64,000 nt of DNA from Oceanobacter sp. (GCA_002733645.1 NVWL01000018.1:1-64000); one strand, 5' to 3'. Shown: positions 1 through 9,861, numbered from the stretch's first letter. A program made the numbers and translations. Notes: generated by a model not told the origin, from the letters alone.

Positions 1-136
1 TTTTTGACGTGACCCGCCATGCCTTCAAAGTAGCGCCTTGAACTGTCACTTTCCTGAAAGCCGCAGCCGCCACTGCATTTTTCAGAGGTGCCCTAGATTT
101 TTCTAGTACGAATTTTACTTTAGTTGGGTCTCTAAT

Positions 137-385
137 ATGAATGATACAAGCTCTCTTCCTGAATTACCGGATCGCCTTTCAGGTAATCCTCGTAGCCCGC
201 ATCATGTAGAAGAAATTTTTCAGCATACGATTGGTATTAAGCTGAATGGCAAAGAGCGTACGGATGTAGAAGAATATTGCATCAGTGAAGGGTGGGTTAA
301 AATTCCTTCTCCAAAAGCCTTAGATCGCCGTGGCCAGCCGTTGTTAGTGAAACTTAAAGGTACTGTCGAGGCCTTTTACAAGTAA
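137..385 (+). CDS. DUF3297 family small protein
   Basis: This 82-residue protein matches the DUF3297 family as I remember it: a short N-terminal stretch with PDRLS and PRSPHH, a central GIKLNGKERTDVEEYCISEG block, and a C-terminal KALDRRGQPLLVKLKGTVE block. Length is normal for the family. The function is unknown; these are small cytosolic proteins widespread in Proteobacteria. The gene stands alone, with an imperfect hairpin just downstream and no obvious strong ribosome site before the ATG. Family assignment comes from recalled sequence pattern; no role is inferred. Confidence 0.85.
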   Translation: MNDTSSLPELPDRLSGNPRSPHHVEEIFQHTIGIKLNGKERTDVEEYCISEGWVKIPSPKALDRRGQPLLVKLKGTVEAFYK

Positions 386-399
386 GCCGTTAGCCTGTT

Positions 400-422
400 C
401 TAGTCTTCTTTTTGAAGGCTAG
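400..422 (+). terminator. Hairpin after the DUF3297 gene, possible terminator
   Basis: The arms CTAGTCTTC and GAAGGCTAG pair over nine positions with one G-T wobble around a loop of five T. It lies 14 bases after the stop codon. There is no T run behind it, so it may only weakly terminate or may just protect the 3' end. Confidence 0.4.
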
Positions 423-841
423 AGCACCTTTGAATAACGCAGTGATGATAGCGGCTTCCAGTAAAGTGTCAGTTTGAGGCGCTAATTGGATGGTATTGGG
501 TTACATCAAAAAGTAGTAACAAAGAAATGGCGCTTTCCTGAAAACCCCTGTGTATTGCTAGTGAGGGGCGTGGGCTGTATTGAGAATATAAGCCACTTCA
601 TCTCTTTGTTATTGATCTCATCAAGGACTCGTCATTACCTTAGGTCAATGTCTCGGCCTGAAGCACTATAGCACTCACGTTCTCGACTGAATGGATGCAG
701 GAGATAGGCGTCGCAGGATGCCAAATCCGAATATGACTGGGTTATTCAGTGGTGCCTAAGGTTCTAAAAGTGGTTGCGTGAACATATCACCCTAGCTACA
801 TTGAGTTAGTGTTTAAACTCGTACCCATGTGAGGAAATAAA
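423..841. other. Intergenic region without a supportable gene
   Basis: About 420 bases between the DUF3297 hairpin and dps. One open frame (486-671) has no family resemblance, no ribosome site and atypical composition, so I do not call it. The dps promoter must lie in the last part. No tRNA-like or repeated structure was seen. Confidence 0.6.
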
Positions 842-1312
842 ATGACTGATATAGATATTGGCATAAGCAAAGAAGACAGAGCCGAAATTACGGATGGTTT
901 AAAACGTCTGCTAGCAGATTCCTACACTTTATACTTACAAACGCATAACTTTCACTGGAATGTGACGGGATTGCAGTTTCGTGAATTACATTTAATGTTT
1001 GAAGAGCATTATACCGAATTAGCGATTGCCGTGGACGATATTGCTGAACGTATTCGAACGCTTGATGTTCCTGCTCCAGGTACTTATAAAGAATTCGCAA
1101 AGCTTAGTTCTATCAAGGAAGTTGAAGGTGTTCCAACTTCAGCTGAGATGGTTGCGCTTTTGACTAAAGGCCATGAACAAGTTATTAAAACTTGCCGTGA
1201 AGTCTTGAAAATAGCACAAAACGCTGATGATGAATCAACGGCTTCATTGGTTTCTGACCGTATGCGTATACATGAAAAAACGGCTTGGATGTTGCGAGCA
1301 ACTAAAAAGTAA
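842..1312 (+). CDS. dps: Dps-family DNA-binding ferritin-like protein
   Basis: Dps proteins form dodecamers that oxidise and store iron, using hydrogen peroxide, and shield DNA in starved or stressed cells. The 156-residue length is typical. The intersubunit ferroxidase ligands are all present with family spacing: H38 (in NFHWNV), H50, E54, D65 and E69 (in AVDDIAERI). The start ATG follows an AGGA ribosome site. It is followed after 86 bases by a SLATT-like membrane protein gene on the same strand, which may or may not share its transcript. Regulation by OxyR or sigma-S is known in the family, but I see no clear site. Confidence 0.93.
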   Translation: MTDIDIGISKEDRAEITDGLKRLLADSYTLYLQTHNFHWNVTGLQFRELHLMFEEHYTELAIAVDDIAERIRTLDVPAPGTYKEFAKLSSIKEVEGVPTSAEMVALLTKGHEQVIKTCREVLKIAQNADDESTASLVSDRMRIHEKTAWMLRATKK

Positions 1313-1398
1313 CAACCCGCAACTTAGCCTTTTTTCACATTTCAGGGTGTAGGCCAAGGATGGCGATGTTGTTAAGTTAGTTAATAAAGGTTTAACCA

Positions 1399-2016
1399 AT
1401 GAAAAATATTCGTCCTGAAGATCCCAGAAGGTTAGGTATGTTCAATACCGCTACACAAGGCTTGCAGTGGGACGGCGAACATATCCAGGAGTCTCTCGAA
1501 CAATTATTCCGTGCGGTTGATGACTTAGCGACGGCTGAGATTAAGTATTATTACCGCCGTCGTACAACACGGGCGTGGATTTCTGGAGTATCACGTATGG
1601 CCGCTTGGATAACGGGCACGATCGGCTTGCTTCTTCCTTTGTTAGCAGCAACAACAAACCCAGAATTTAAAGAGTGGGCGCAATATGGTTATGCATTTCT
1701 TGCGGTTGCAGCGAGCAGTCTAGGTGCAAACTCTCTTTTTGGGGGCACGGCGGGGCATGTTAGATTTTTGTCGACTCAACTGGAGTTGGAAAAATTAATG
1801 ACCAAAGCGCGAGTGGCTTGGTGTCACTATCTGGCCACTGGTGTTAACAGTGCTGGTATTAATAGCACTAGCAACACAGATGCGGGGTTCGCTTTGATAC
1901 AAAATTACGCTCACGACCTACACACACTCTCGATCACAGAGACGGGCGTTTGGGGCGAGACGCTAATGAAAGAGTTGGCAGTTTATCAACAGGATATTAA
2001 GTCGAATAAGGCTTAA
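1399..2016 (+). CDS. Two-TM membrane protein, SLATT-domain-like
   Basis: A 205-residue protein with an N-terminal helical segment ending in AEIKYYYRRRTTRAW, then two hydrophobic segments at about residues 60-85 and 96-118, then a soluble helical tail containing a conserved-looking LELEKLMTKARVAWCHYL stretch. That plan (basic helix, two TM helices, helical tail) fits SLATT domains, which in defence systems act as membrane pore effectors coupled to nucleotide-producing or SLOG partners. Here no such partner gene is adjacent; dps is upstream and a flavoenzyme downstream. The start has an AAAGG ribosome site. The family call is from pattern memory and is moderate; the role is unknown. Confidence 0.6.
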   Translation: MKNIRPEDPRRLGMFNTATQGLQWDGEHIQESLEQLFRAVDDLATAEIKYYYRRRTTRAWISGVSRMAAWITGTIGLLLPLLAATTNPEFKEWAQYGYAFLAVAASSLGANSLFGGTAGHVRFLSTQLELEKLMTKARVAWCHYLATGVNSAGINSTSNTDAGFALIQNYAHDLHTLSITETGVWGETLMKELAVYQQDIKSNKA

Positions 2017-2111
2017 GGTTGCAACAGTGAAGTGCATTATGTTGCCGTAAAATCAGCTGACGCTTAGTCTTGATTCTGTCAGGCTAGTTTTTTGTTTTGA
2101 GTGTATTGGTT

Positions 2112-3119
2112 ATGTCGGCTTTAACCCAACTCCCTGTCTCGTTATTAGAACTCGCATCGGTGCCAACAGGCTTGGATATCCGTAATACCTTGCTTGAGCT
2201 ACGCCGTTACGCGCAGAACGCAGATCGCTTAGGGTTTACCCGCTTGTGGTTGGCTGAGCACCATAATATGGAAGGCATTGCGAGTAGTGCAACGAGCGTG
2301 CTTATTGGTGATTTGGCGGCCAATACAGAGCGCATGCGTATTGGCTCCGGCGGTATTATGTTGCCCAATCATCCGCCTTTAGTTGTGGCTGAGCACTTTG
2401 GTACGCTTGCGGCCCTTTACCCCGACCGTATTGATTTAGGTTTGGGGCGTGCTCCGGGTACGGATGCCGCTACGAGCAGAGCCTTGCATCGTGATGAACG
2501 TCGTGCGGAGTATTTTCCGCAAGAGGTGGCTGAGTTGCAAAGATTGCTAGGCCCAGATAACGATGCGGACAAAAAACAAACGGATGGTAAGGGTGTGCAT
2601 GCCTATCCAGGGCGAGATTCAAATGTGCCGATTTGGTTGTTAGGGTCGAGTATGTTCAGTGCTCAACTAGCTGCACAGCGTGGCTTACCTTATGCTTTTG
2701 CGGGACACTTTGCTCCGGCGTTAGCCCGTGATGCATTGAGTTATTATCGTGAGAACTTCCAGCCATCGTCAACGCTTGAGACACCTCATGCTATTTTGTG
2801 TTTGCCGTTAGTTCTGGCGGATACTGATGATGAGGCGCGTTATTTGGCCACGAGTTCGCAGCAGCGAGTTCTGTCGTTATTGTATGGTAAGCCTTTGTAT
2901 TTACCACCGCCGGTAAAAGATATGGATGCTATTTGGGATCATGCGAGTCGCCGGCAGGTTGAGAATTTTTTGGCGCTATCTGTAGTTGGTAGTCCGAGTA
3001 CTGTCGCTCTTAAATTAGAGTCTTTGGTGCAGCAGTTTGATGTTGATGAGCTGATGTTTACTAATGATATTTATGAGCGTGATAAACGGATTCATGCGCT
3101 TGAACTGTTAAGGCAATAA
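2112..3119 (+). CDS. LLM-class flavin-dependent oxidoreductase (bacterial luciferase-like)
   Basis: The protein begins [16 protein letters not shown] and carries the luciferase-like TIM-barrel signatures: [18 protein letters not shown], the [18 protein letters not shown] strand, and [11 protein letters not shown]. It fits the MsnO8-like subgroup of LLM oxidoreductases, which use FMNH2 (usually supplied by a reductase) and O2; the substrate is unknown. I chose the ATG at 2112 over an upstream in-frame TTG at 2097 because family members begin close to the SxLxxxP motif; neither has a strong ribosome site. The stop is five bases from the end of the convergent diguanylate cyclase gene. Confidence 0.88.
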   Translation: MSALTQLPVSLLELASVPTGLDIRNTLLELRRYAQNADRLGFTRLWLAEHHNMEGIASSATSVLIGDLAANTERMRIGSGGIMLPNHPPLVVAEHFGTLAALYPDRIDLGLGRAPGTDAATSRALHRDERRAEYFPQEVAELQRLLGPDNDADKKQTDGKGVHAYPGRDSNVPIWLLGSSMFSAQLAAQRGLPYAFAGHFAPALARDALSYYRENFQPSSTLETPHAILCLPLVLADTDDEARYLATSSQQRVLSLLYGKPLYLPPPVKDMDAIWDHASRRQVENFLALSVVGSPSTVALKLESLVQQFDVDELMFTNDIYERDKRIHALELLRQ

Positions 3120-3123
3120 GGGG

Positions 3124-4935
3124 TTAAAAGACTCTTTCCTTTATCCCATTACGGCCATTGTTTTTTACGTCATACATGGCTTCATCAGCCTGCGATAGCA
3201 TCAGCTCAAGTAACTTATCGACTTCTGGATAGATGCGATTATCTGTGCCGTTTGAGGGAGCGTTTTCAAAGGTCACCACGCCGATGCTGGCGGTGATGTT
3301 AATCTTCTCACCGTTATTGGCCATTAAGCTGATGTCTTGGAGTGCGCAGTGCAATCGATTAACGAAAGTATGCGTAGCGTCCGCATCACTTTCAGGCAGT
3401 AAAATAACAAACTCTTCTCCACCGTAGCGGCAAATTAAGTCTCCTTCACGGGAGGTTCGTTTTGTCACGGCGGCAATTTTTTCTAATACTTTGTCACCCA
3501 CGCCATGGCCGTAGGTGTCGTTGATGCTTTTAAAGTGGTCGATATCAAATAACACGAGGGCGAAGGGGGCGTGGCGGCGTAATGCATTCGCAAGTTCTCG
3601 TTTGCTTTGTTGTACAAAAGATCGACGATTGAGTAACCCGGTTAAAAAATCTTCTTGCGCGAGTTGCTCCAGCCGCTTTTGGCTTTCGGTGAGTTCGTAC
3701 GTGCGTTCTTCAACTTGTTTTTCTAAGCTGTTCATTAATAGGTTTAAGTTGATTTGCTGATCTCTGTCTTTGGCTAAATATACGGTGAGCATGGCGAGAG
3801 TGAAAAATACTAAGCCCCATTGGCCAGCGTGTGAGATCCAAAATAAAAAGTTGTAGGCGGAGAACATGTCAGCCAATAGCGATAAAAATAGGGCGAGTAT
3901 GCCAAAAATAACTAAGCCATCTTGGAAGCCAAGAGGGGCGCGCCGAAAGAAGCAGCCAACGAGTAGGCTTAATACGAGTAATATAAATAAGCCATCAAAA
4001 ATACTGTACGCATTAATAAAGCTAACGCCAAAGTTATAGGAGGCAAAGATAACGCCTAAGATAAACACGCTGGTGATAGCACACACAAGCAGGGCGATTC
4101 GTTTTACCACCCCCGTAAACCACTCGCGCACGACAATAGCTAAGAAGAAGGGGACTAGGAAATAGCTAAAGGCTGCTAAGTAGCGCCACATGAGTGGATC
4201 ATTGAATACCACTTGGCTAAGCTCGTTTTCAGCGAACATCATGATGACTAAATCAAAGGATAGTAGGCCTGTGGAGAGAGCAATACGACGTTCGCGTTTT
4301 ATGATGCCTAGTGTGGTGACTAATATTCCGGCAACAAACAAGATGACGATAAACACCATGCCTGCCATGCCGCGTTTATATACGCGTTGTAGTAGGTCGC
4401 TTTTTTCGCCAATGACGACCTCACCAGATAACCCAATAAAGGCATAGTCGGAGAATATTCTAAAGTAGATTTCGGTAGGCTCATCAAGGCTACTTACGGG
4501 CACTAGATGCCAAGGCCACCCCTCAAACTTACTCGTTCCTGCCAAGCTAATGTGGCTAAATTCGTAGGTGAGTTGCTCATGTTCAAAGGCTTGAATCGTT
4601 AAATCAACGCTGTCTATAAATAAGTAGGGATCGCGCCAGTGCCCGGCGGGCAGTGCAAGCTTGATCCAGAGAATCGTTGTACCTTTGGGGCGGCCCGGAA
4701 CATCATTGAATACGTCTAGGGGGGTCCAGTCGGCGGTCTGCATTTGCCAGCTGCCATTGTAGGGCACGTCGCCCCAGTGATACGACCATCCCGTGTTGAC
4801 GGTTTGGATATCTAACTGATCATTATCCGCTATTGATAGCTGAGACAATAAAACAAACAGTGTGGCCGTTAATGCACGACAGATAAACCGCATACCGGGG
4901 GACATATAAAAGCTCGTTGTTTCATTGTTAGCCAT
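3124..4935 (-). CDS. Membrane diguanylate cyclase with 7TMR-DISM-type sensor
   Basis: A 603-residue inner-membrane protein. It has an N-terminal signal-like segment (residues ~14-36), an extracytoplasmic beta-rich domain to ~180 resembling 7TMR-DISM extracellular regions, about seven TM helices (~190-390), a coiled coil (~395-430) and a C-terminal GGDEF domain. The active-site motif is GGEEF and the inhibitory I-site RxxD (REGD) sits five residues before it, so it should make c-di-GMP from two GTP and be product-inhibited. An alternative start is the Met at residue 11 (4905), which places the signal segment nearer the N-terminus. It stands alone and converges on the flavoenzyme gene. Confidence 0.9.
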   Translation of the reverse strand: MANNETTSFYMSPGMRFICRALTATLFVLLSQLSIADNDQLDIQTVNTGWSYHWGDVPYNGSWQMQTADWTPLDVFNDVPGRPKGTTILWIKLALPAGHWRDPYLFIDSVDLTIQAFEHEQLTYEFSHISLAGTSKFEGWPWHLVPVSSLDEPTEIYFRIFSDYAFIGLSGEVVIGEKSDLLQRVYKRGMAGMVFIVILFVAGILVTTLGIIKRERRIALSTGLLSFDLVIMMFAENELSQVVFNDPLMWRYLAAFSYFLVPFFLAIVVREWFTGVVKRIALLVCAITSVFILGVIFASYNFGVSFINAYSIFDGLFILLVLSLLVGCFFRRAPLGFQDGLVIFGILALFLSLLADMFSAYNFLFWISHAGQWGLVFFTLAMLTVYLAKDRDQQINLNLLMNSLEKQVEERTYELTESQKRLEQLAQEDFLTGLLNRRSFVQQSKRELANALRRHAPFALVLFDIDHFKSINDTYGHGVGDKVLEKIAAVTKRTSREGDLICRYGGEEFVILLPESDADATHTFVNRLHCALQDISLMANNGEKINITASIGVVTFENAPSNGTDNRIYPEVDKLLELMLSQADEAMYDVKNNGRNGIKERVF

Positions 4936-5181
4936 AAGTTTTTGTTGTTAACGACTTAGGCTGTTTAGTACGGATTGCGTTTATAAGGATAGTTAAGAAT
5001 AAACAAAAGTGACAGGGATTATACGCTCTATATGTTACCCGTAATCTTGATATGTCGGCTCTTAGACATAGGAGTAATCAAGCAGGAGGTATGATTCAGT
5101 ATTGCTATGTGTAAGTGGGGTTTTGATTTTTTATGAAAAACACATATAAATCAATAGCTTAAATGGAGGGCGTTGGCCCAA

Positions 5182-5658
5182 TGCTGTCCCATAGTTTGGA
5201 GTGATATGCGTCACTCCAGACTGCTCAATTTATTTAATCGCGTTTATTTGAAGCTCAACTTTCCAATTCAACTCTCAAGCCCAACTCTCAAACTCAACTC
5301 TCAAACTCAACTCTCAAACTCAACTCTCAAACTCAACTCCCTTGCGGGGCTCCGCCCCCGGCCCCATGCAAGGAGAGGTTTCTCCTTACGATTCTCTCTT
5401 CTCGGCGCATCCGGCTTAATCCAGCTAACGGCAGTCATTATGCGGCACGCAAAACAATCCGCCCCGGAGCGACCTCTATAATATCCATTTTTTGCATCGC
5501 TCCGGGGCAAGGTTTTGCTCTAAAGGCCGCAGAATAACTTTGTTGTCTGGCGCCGCACGCATGCCGATTAAAGGAAAGTCCGCGAAGCCGCATTTCAAGT
5601 TAAACAGTTATAATTTTAAAGTAAAAGGGAATAGCAGCGATCAAGCTTTAGCGCTTCT
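5182..5658. repeat. Dispersed non-coding repeat, copy A
   Basis: About 477 bases closely match 9252-9725 in the same orientation. Shared landmarks are the hairpin GGAGTGA/TCACTCC (5198-5217), a GC-rich block around 5340-5365, and a perfect 12-bp stem GCCCCGGAGCGA/TCGCTCCGGGGC (5461-5472 with 5497-5508) whose arms are identical in both copies although the loop differs. Similarity ends near TTTAGCGC. Copy A also carries a tandem 13-mer. Further right, 5782-5801 reads as an inverted, imperfect copy of the left end of copy B (CACTGCTGTCNCACANTTT), so copy A may really extend to ~5801 with inverted ends. Open frames inside are not credible genes. Confidence 0.85.
5270..5334. repeat. Tandem 13-bp repeat inside copy A
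   Basis: Four exact head-to-tail copies of AACTCTCAAACTC occupy 5283-5334, preceded by one degenerate copy (AACTCTCAAGCCC, 5270-5282) and followed by a 6-base partial unit. Copy B at 9.3 kb has only degenerate traces (CTCTCAAAACC, TTCTCAAAC), so this is a length-variable part of the larger repeat. Confidence 0.9.
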
Positions 5659-5840
5659 GAGGCCGTCGCAGAAACTGATGCGGTGTCTGGTTCTGCCCGC
5701 CGGTAAGGGGATAAGTTCCCCTTGGAAGGCATTGGGCCTAGATATTAAAACCACTGTTCAGTGCCAACAACAGTACTGCTTAAAACTGTGAGACAGCAGT
5801 GCCGTGTGGCTTCTTTTTTATACTGACACTGCTGTGCGGA

Positions 5841-7427
5841 TTAGCGCTGATGCGATAGGTATTCGTCGTAGGTACCTTGGAAGGCTATCACTTTTTGATC
5901 TCTGATTTCGATCACGTGTGTGGCTAGGGATGATACAAACTCTCGGTCGTGGCTAACGAAAATCAAGGTGCCGTCAAAGGCTTTTAGCGCATTATTCAGT
6001 TCTTCAATTGCTTCCATATCCATGTGGTTGGTCGGCTCGTCCATGATGAGGACGTTGATGTCTTGCATCATCAGCTTACCAAACAGTAAGCGGTTCTTCT
6101 CACCACCAGAACAGACACGGGCTTTTTTGTTGGCATCGTCTGCTGTAAACAGTAAACGTCCGAGCATCGCTCGTACCATTAAGTCATCATGTTTGGCGGT
6201 ACGCCATTGGGACATCCACTCAAATAGGGTGAGGTCACTATCGAAATCAGCGGCACTGTCTTGTGGGCAGTAACCGATCGCGGCGTTTTCAGACCACTTG
6301 ATCACTCCTTGGTTTGGTGCGAGTTCGTTGATTAGGCACTTAAGAAGGGTCGTCTTGCCTGCGCCGTTTTCACCAATCACGGCGAGCTTGCTGCCCGCTT
6401 CTAGGATGATGTTGCCATTGCTAAATAAGCTTTCACCGTCGTAGCCATGGGCTAGTTCTTCCATGATTAACGCTTGGCGGTGCAGCTTTTTGTGCTGCTT
6501 GATGCTGATGGATGGTGACATACGGCTAGATGACTTCACTTCATCGAGCTGGATTTTATCCATCTTCTTTGCGCGAGAGCTGGCCAGTTTGGCTTTTGAT
6601 GCGTTCGCCGAGAAACGATTAACGAAGGCTTGTAGCTCGTCGATTTCGGCGCTTTTCTTGGCATTTTCGGTGAGTAGCTGTTCGCGAATCAAGGAGGACG
6701 CTTCAAGGAAGTATTCGTAGTTACCCGGATAAATACGCAGCTCGCCGTAATCAATATCGGCCATATGGGTGCATACCGAGTTTAAGAAGTGGCGATCGTG
6801 CGAAATGATGATCATGGTCGATTTGCGCTGATTCAGCACGCCGGCCAACCAATCAATTGTGTACATATCCAAGTTGTTGGTGGGTTCGTCCAACAACAAG
6901 ATGTCTGGGTTGGCGAACAAGGCTTGGGCGAGTAGCACACGTACTTTTTTACCCGGCGCGACCTGCTTCATTGACCCGAAGTGATACTCTTCAGGAATCC
7001 CTGCTTCTAATAAGATGTCACCCGCGCGGCTTTCGGCGCTGTAGCCATCCATTTCGGCAAATTCTACTTCAAGGTTTGCCACCTTCATGCCGTCTTCTTC
7101 TGACATTTCTGGCAGAGAGTAGATGCGATCTCGTTCTTGTTTGATCTTCCACAGTTCTACATCACCCATGATGACAGCATCAACCACGCTGTATTCCTCA
7201 AAGGCAAACTGATCCTGGCTCAGCGTTCCGACTTTCTGCCCTGGGGTAATGGATACATTGCCCGATGTCGGAGCCAAGGCCCCGCTAAGGATCTTCATCA
7301 AGGTCGATTTGCCACAACCGTTGGCACCAATAAGGCCATAGCGGTTGCCGTTACCAAATTTGGCAGAGATGTTTTCAAAGAGTGGCTCAGAGCCAAATTG
7401 CATGGTGATGTTAGCGGTGGAGATCAA
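5841..7427 (-). CDS. ybiT: ABC-F family ATPase YbiT
   Basis: A 528-residue soluble protein of two ABC domains in tandem, with no membrane part. The first Walker A is GANGCGKS (residues 34-41), the first Walker B ends [19 protein letters not shown]; the second has GENGAGKT and [12 protein letters not shown], and the linker is the coiled, charged region typical of ABC-F. The match to E. coli YbiT is near full length (530 residues, same SEEDGxKVA and [13 protein letters not shown] blocks). ABC-F proteins bind the ribosomal E site and resolve stalled translation. The start codon is TTG, with AGGA eight bases before it; the next in-frame ATG is residue 9. Confidence 0.95.
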   Translation of the reverse strand: MISTANITMQFGSEPLFENISAKFGNGNRYGLIGANGCGKSTLMKILSGALAPTSGNVSITPGQKVGTLSQDQFAFEEYSVVDAVIMGDVELWKIKQERDRIYSLPEMSEEDGMKVANLEVEFAEMDGYSAESRAGDILLEAGIPEEYHFGSMKQVAPGKKVRVLLAQALFANPDILLLDEPTNNLDMYTIDWLAGVLNQRKSTMIIISHDRHFLNSVCTHMADIDYGELRIYPGNYEYFLEASSLIREQLLTENAKKSAEIDELQAFVNRFSANASKAKLASSRAKKMDKIQLDEVKSSSRMSPSISIKQHKKLHRQALIMEELAHGYDGESLFSNGNIILEAGSKLAVIGENGAGKTTLLKCLINELAPNQGVIKWSENAAIGYCPQDSAADFDSDLTLFEWMSQWRTAKHDDLMVRAMLGRLLFTADDANKKARVCSGGEKNRLLFGKLMMQDINVLIMDEPTNHMDMEAIEELNNALKAFDGTLIFVSHDREFVSSLATHVIEIRDQKVIAFQGTYDEYLSHQR

Positions 7428-7875
7428 TGCGGAATCCTAAGGTGTACAAAGAGGAAGACGAAGCTTCACACCCAAATAGTAAGGTGGTGTTCAAAGAGGC
7501 GCGACTATATAGAGTTGCTGTGCAAAAGTCGATGCGTACTGTATGTTTATTGAACACTTGCCGTGATCTAAACTGTCAAAGCTTCGTATCCGTGTTATCT
7601 GTGCAGTCTTATCGGTTTCCCGCTCAATGTAAGTCATCTCTGTCGTGTTAACGTGCTAATATCGTTATGCAGTGATTTTCTCAGCCAGCTTATCTTGTTA
7701 ATCCGGCATATCGTCGTGCGGAGAATAAACAAGGAGACTGAATTTGTAACATGCTGCGTATTTAATTGGGCGACATCTTTTTGATCTAGAACGCTCATGC
7801 CGATACCTGAGTTGTTACGGCGAATTTCTCAATTGAATTTCATTTCTTCATGCTCCCTTATTAGTAGGCATTTAT
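7428..7875. other. Intergenic region between divergent ybiT and the SHOCT gene
   Basis: About 450 bases with no ORF that resembles a protein family and no clear RNA fold or repeat. It should hold the promoters of both divergent genes. I see nothing else to support. Confidence 0.5.
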
Positions 7876-8685
7876 ATGCAAAACCTCACTCAAACTGGCC
7901 AGAATCTCGTTAATGATATCGCTCGTCGTTATAACCTAAGCGTAGATGCGGTGGTTCATATGCTGGTTGCCGTTAATAATGGTAGCGGTAGTATGGCTCA
8001 ATTTAACTGTCCTGAACTTGGCGGGGGCGGTCAGTGGATGCGTGGTGGCATGACCATGGTTGGGGATATGTTCAACTACGGCCTTAAAAATACAGTTGAT
8101 AATCTGTGCAATGAGTTAGCCAATGTGCTGGCAAATAACCAAATGTTTCCTGTTATTCCTGCCGGAACGCCGGGCAGTAATCAGTGGTGGCCTGTAGACT
8201 TGGGTAGCCCTTTCAGTAGTGGTGCGCAAAACAACATTCGCTATGCCGTATTTCCGAATCGTTTAGCGGTTGAGCTGCATGGGCAAGTCACAGTGTATGA
8301 TACGTTGGATCACAGCATTGGCGGTGTGAGTCAACAGCAGGGCGGTGATACTTCGCTAACGTTTAGTAGCCAATATGGCACTGTGGCGGTATCTAGTTTA
8401 CCTATCGTGCAAGGGCAGGGCTTGCCTAAACCAGTACAAACTAATTTTGCTCAGCCAATACCAGCGTATGAGCCACCAGTTCAAGCGCAAACTACATCAT
8501 CTTTTACACAAAGTGCTAATGATCAGAGCCAACACTCTGCACCAGAAAGTGCCGCACCTGTTAATACTGAATCAGCCGGTGATGTGATTAAGCTACTTGA
8601 GCAGTTAGGGCAATTACGCAGTGCAGGTGTGCTTACTGATGATGAGTTCAACGCTAAGAAACAAAACTTGTTAAGCCGCATTTAA
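7876..8685 (+). CDS. SHOCT-domain protein of unknown function
   Basis: A 269-residue protein. The N-terminal ~170 residues form a globular domain rich in G, N and W (NGSGSMAQFNCPELGGGGQW; NQWWPVDLGSPFSSGAQNN). A Q/P/S-rich linker follows (~175-235). The last ~35 residues are a clear SHOCT motif (IKLLEQLGQLRSAGVLTDDEFNAKK), a short helical module that in many proteins mediates oligomerisation. No signal peptide or TM segment is visible. The gene stands alone and is followed by a small tandem repeat. The function is unknown. Confidence 0.8.
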   Translation: MQNLTQTGQNLVNDIARRYNLSVDAVVHMLVAVNNGSGSMAQFNCPELGGGGQWMRGGMTMVGDMFNYGLKNTVDNLCNELANVLANNQMFPVIPAGTPGSNQWWPVDLGSPFSSGAQNNIRYAVFPNRLAVELHGQVTVYDTLDHSIGGVSQQQGGDTSLTFSSQYGTVAVSSLPIVQGQGLPKPVQTNFAQPIPAYEPPVQAQTTSSFTQSANDQSQHSAPESAAPVNTESAGDVIKLLEQLGQLRSAGVLTDDEFNAKKQNLLSRI

Positions 8686-8730
8686 TTACGTAATACAGTT
8701 AACGGCTGATAGGTTGTTTAGGATGCTTCT

Positions 8731-8792
8731 GGTACTTGATTAAATAGTACCTTGACTAAAAGCACCGTGACTAAATAGCACCGTGACTGATT
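8731..8792. repeat. Short degenerate tandem repeat after the SHOCT gene
   Basis: Four units of 15-16 bases follow one another: GGTACTTGATTAAAT, AGTACCTTGACTAAA, AGCACCGTGACTAAAT and AGCACCGTGACTGATT. The last two agree at 13 of 16 positions. It is non-coding and starts 45 bases after the stop codon; no role is evident. Confidence 0.7.
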
Positions 8793-8877
8793 TTCAGTGA
8801 CGGTTACTGCTGTTTTCATCCCTATTTTATGAAATATCGTGTTAAAAAATTGTATAAAATAAGAGAATATTTACATA

Positions 8878-9084
8878 GTGAATAAAGAATTTACCCTCCA
8901 AAGAATTTGTAATTACGCTGGTCAAGAGTTTGATCCTACAGTAGATACCGACGTAGAAGAGATTCTACGATCAAGGTTGAATATTCGTCTACCACAAAGA
9001 CGATCACTCAATGAATCGCTCGAGTCGAGTGCAAGCGACCATGAGATTATTAAGTTGCTGCTGAAGTATCGGCAAGGCGAATAA
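8878..9084 (+). CDS. Small hypothetical protein
   Basis: A 68-residue open frame starting with GTG, lying alone between the SHOCT gene and repeat copy B. The sequence has a charged middle (DTDVEEILRSRLNIRLPQRRSL) and looks helical. I do not recognise a family. The composition is protein-like, with no low-complexity run, and a weak AGAGAA stretch precedes the start. It could be a real small gene or chance; confidence is moderate. Confidence 0.45.
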   Translation: MNKEFTLQRICNYAGQEFDPTVDTDVEEILRSRLNIRLPQRRSLNESLESSASDHEIIKLLLKYRQGE

Positions 9085-9251
9085 ATCAGGTTGGGTGCAG
9101 GTCTCTCATCACGCAAACAATGTATTTAGCCTGACACACGTGTCTCATGCGAGATTCGAAATATCAGGTTGAATGTAGAACCTATCCGTTAATAAATCTC
9201 TACACTTAAATCGTCATTTTCAAAGCTGAAAATATTAGCCTCTAGGGACAC

Positions 9252-9725
9252 TGCTGTCCCACACTTTGGAGTGATATGCGTCACTCCAGACTGCTCAATT
9301 TATTTAATCGCGTTTATTTAAAAATCAGCTCTCAAAACCAATTCTCAAACTTAACTCCCTTTCGGGGCTACGCCCCCGGCCCCATGCAAGGAGATGTTTC
9401 TCTTTACGATCCTCTCTTCTCGGCGCATCCGGCTTCATCCAGCCAACGGCCGTCATTATGCGGCACGCAAAGCAATCGGCCCCGGAGCGACCTCTTAAAG
9501 CATCCATATTTCTTGCATCGCTCCGGGGCAAGGTTTTGCTCTAAAGGCCGCAGAATGACTTTGTTGTCTGGCGCCGCACGCACGCCGATTAAAGGAAAGT
9601 CCGTGAAGCCGCATTTCAAATCAGACGGTGCTGATTTTAAAGTAAAATGCTTTAGGGTCATAAAATAGCAAATCAGATCTTTGATCTGAAAAGCGGTATA
9701 ACAGCGACCATGGTTTAGCGCCTCT
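9252..9725. repeat. Dispersed non-coding repeat, copy B
   Basis: Second copy of the 477-base repeat at 5182. The left end is GCTGTCCCACACTTTGGAGT; the hairpin GGAGTGA/TCACTCC lies at 9268-9287 and the 12-bp GC stem at 9479-9490 with 9518-9529. The stems are base-identical to copy A while loops and the tandem 13-mer region have diverged, which suggests structure matters. The left end also forms a palindrome with flanking bases (GGGACACTGCTGTCCC, 9245-9260). Both strands have open frames here, but their translations match only between the two copies. Confidence 0.85.
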
Positions 9726-9861
9726 AGCGACACTATTGTTAATGAACATGGCTGTCTAATACGGTAAAGTGCGCTTCAATTAGATAGGCGTTGATCATCG
9801 TGAGATCAATGGTTATTCCTATTGCGCATAATGAAATAAGTAGGGGCTAGGGTAATTAGCA

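Noticed and set aside
486-671. Open frame of 61 codons in the gap before dps
   Set aside because: No ribosome site, no family pattern and an unnatural amino-acid mix.
5085-5120. Seven-codon leader-like frame after AGGAGGT
   Set aside because: Only one base separates the ribosome site from the ATG, and no downstream gene would be controlled by it.
5283-5334. Tandem 13-mers considered as a CRISPR array
   Set aside because: Units are head-to-tail without spacers and no cas genes are present.
5173-5791. Open frames on both strands inside repeat copy A
   Set aside because: They overlap each other, include the tandem 13-mer as repeated LKLNSQTQL-like residues, and are similar only to the frames in copy B; the conserved feature is the hairpins.
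9276-9733. Open frames inside repeat copy B
   Set aside because: Same reasons as copy A; frames differ in length between the two copies, which is not how a real gene behaves.
9800-9820. FNR-like site TTGATC...GATCAA before the TPR-like gene
   Set aside because: The half-sites are seven bases apart instead of four, so it does not fit the FNR/ANR consensus.
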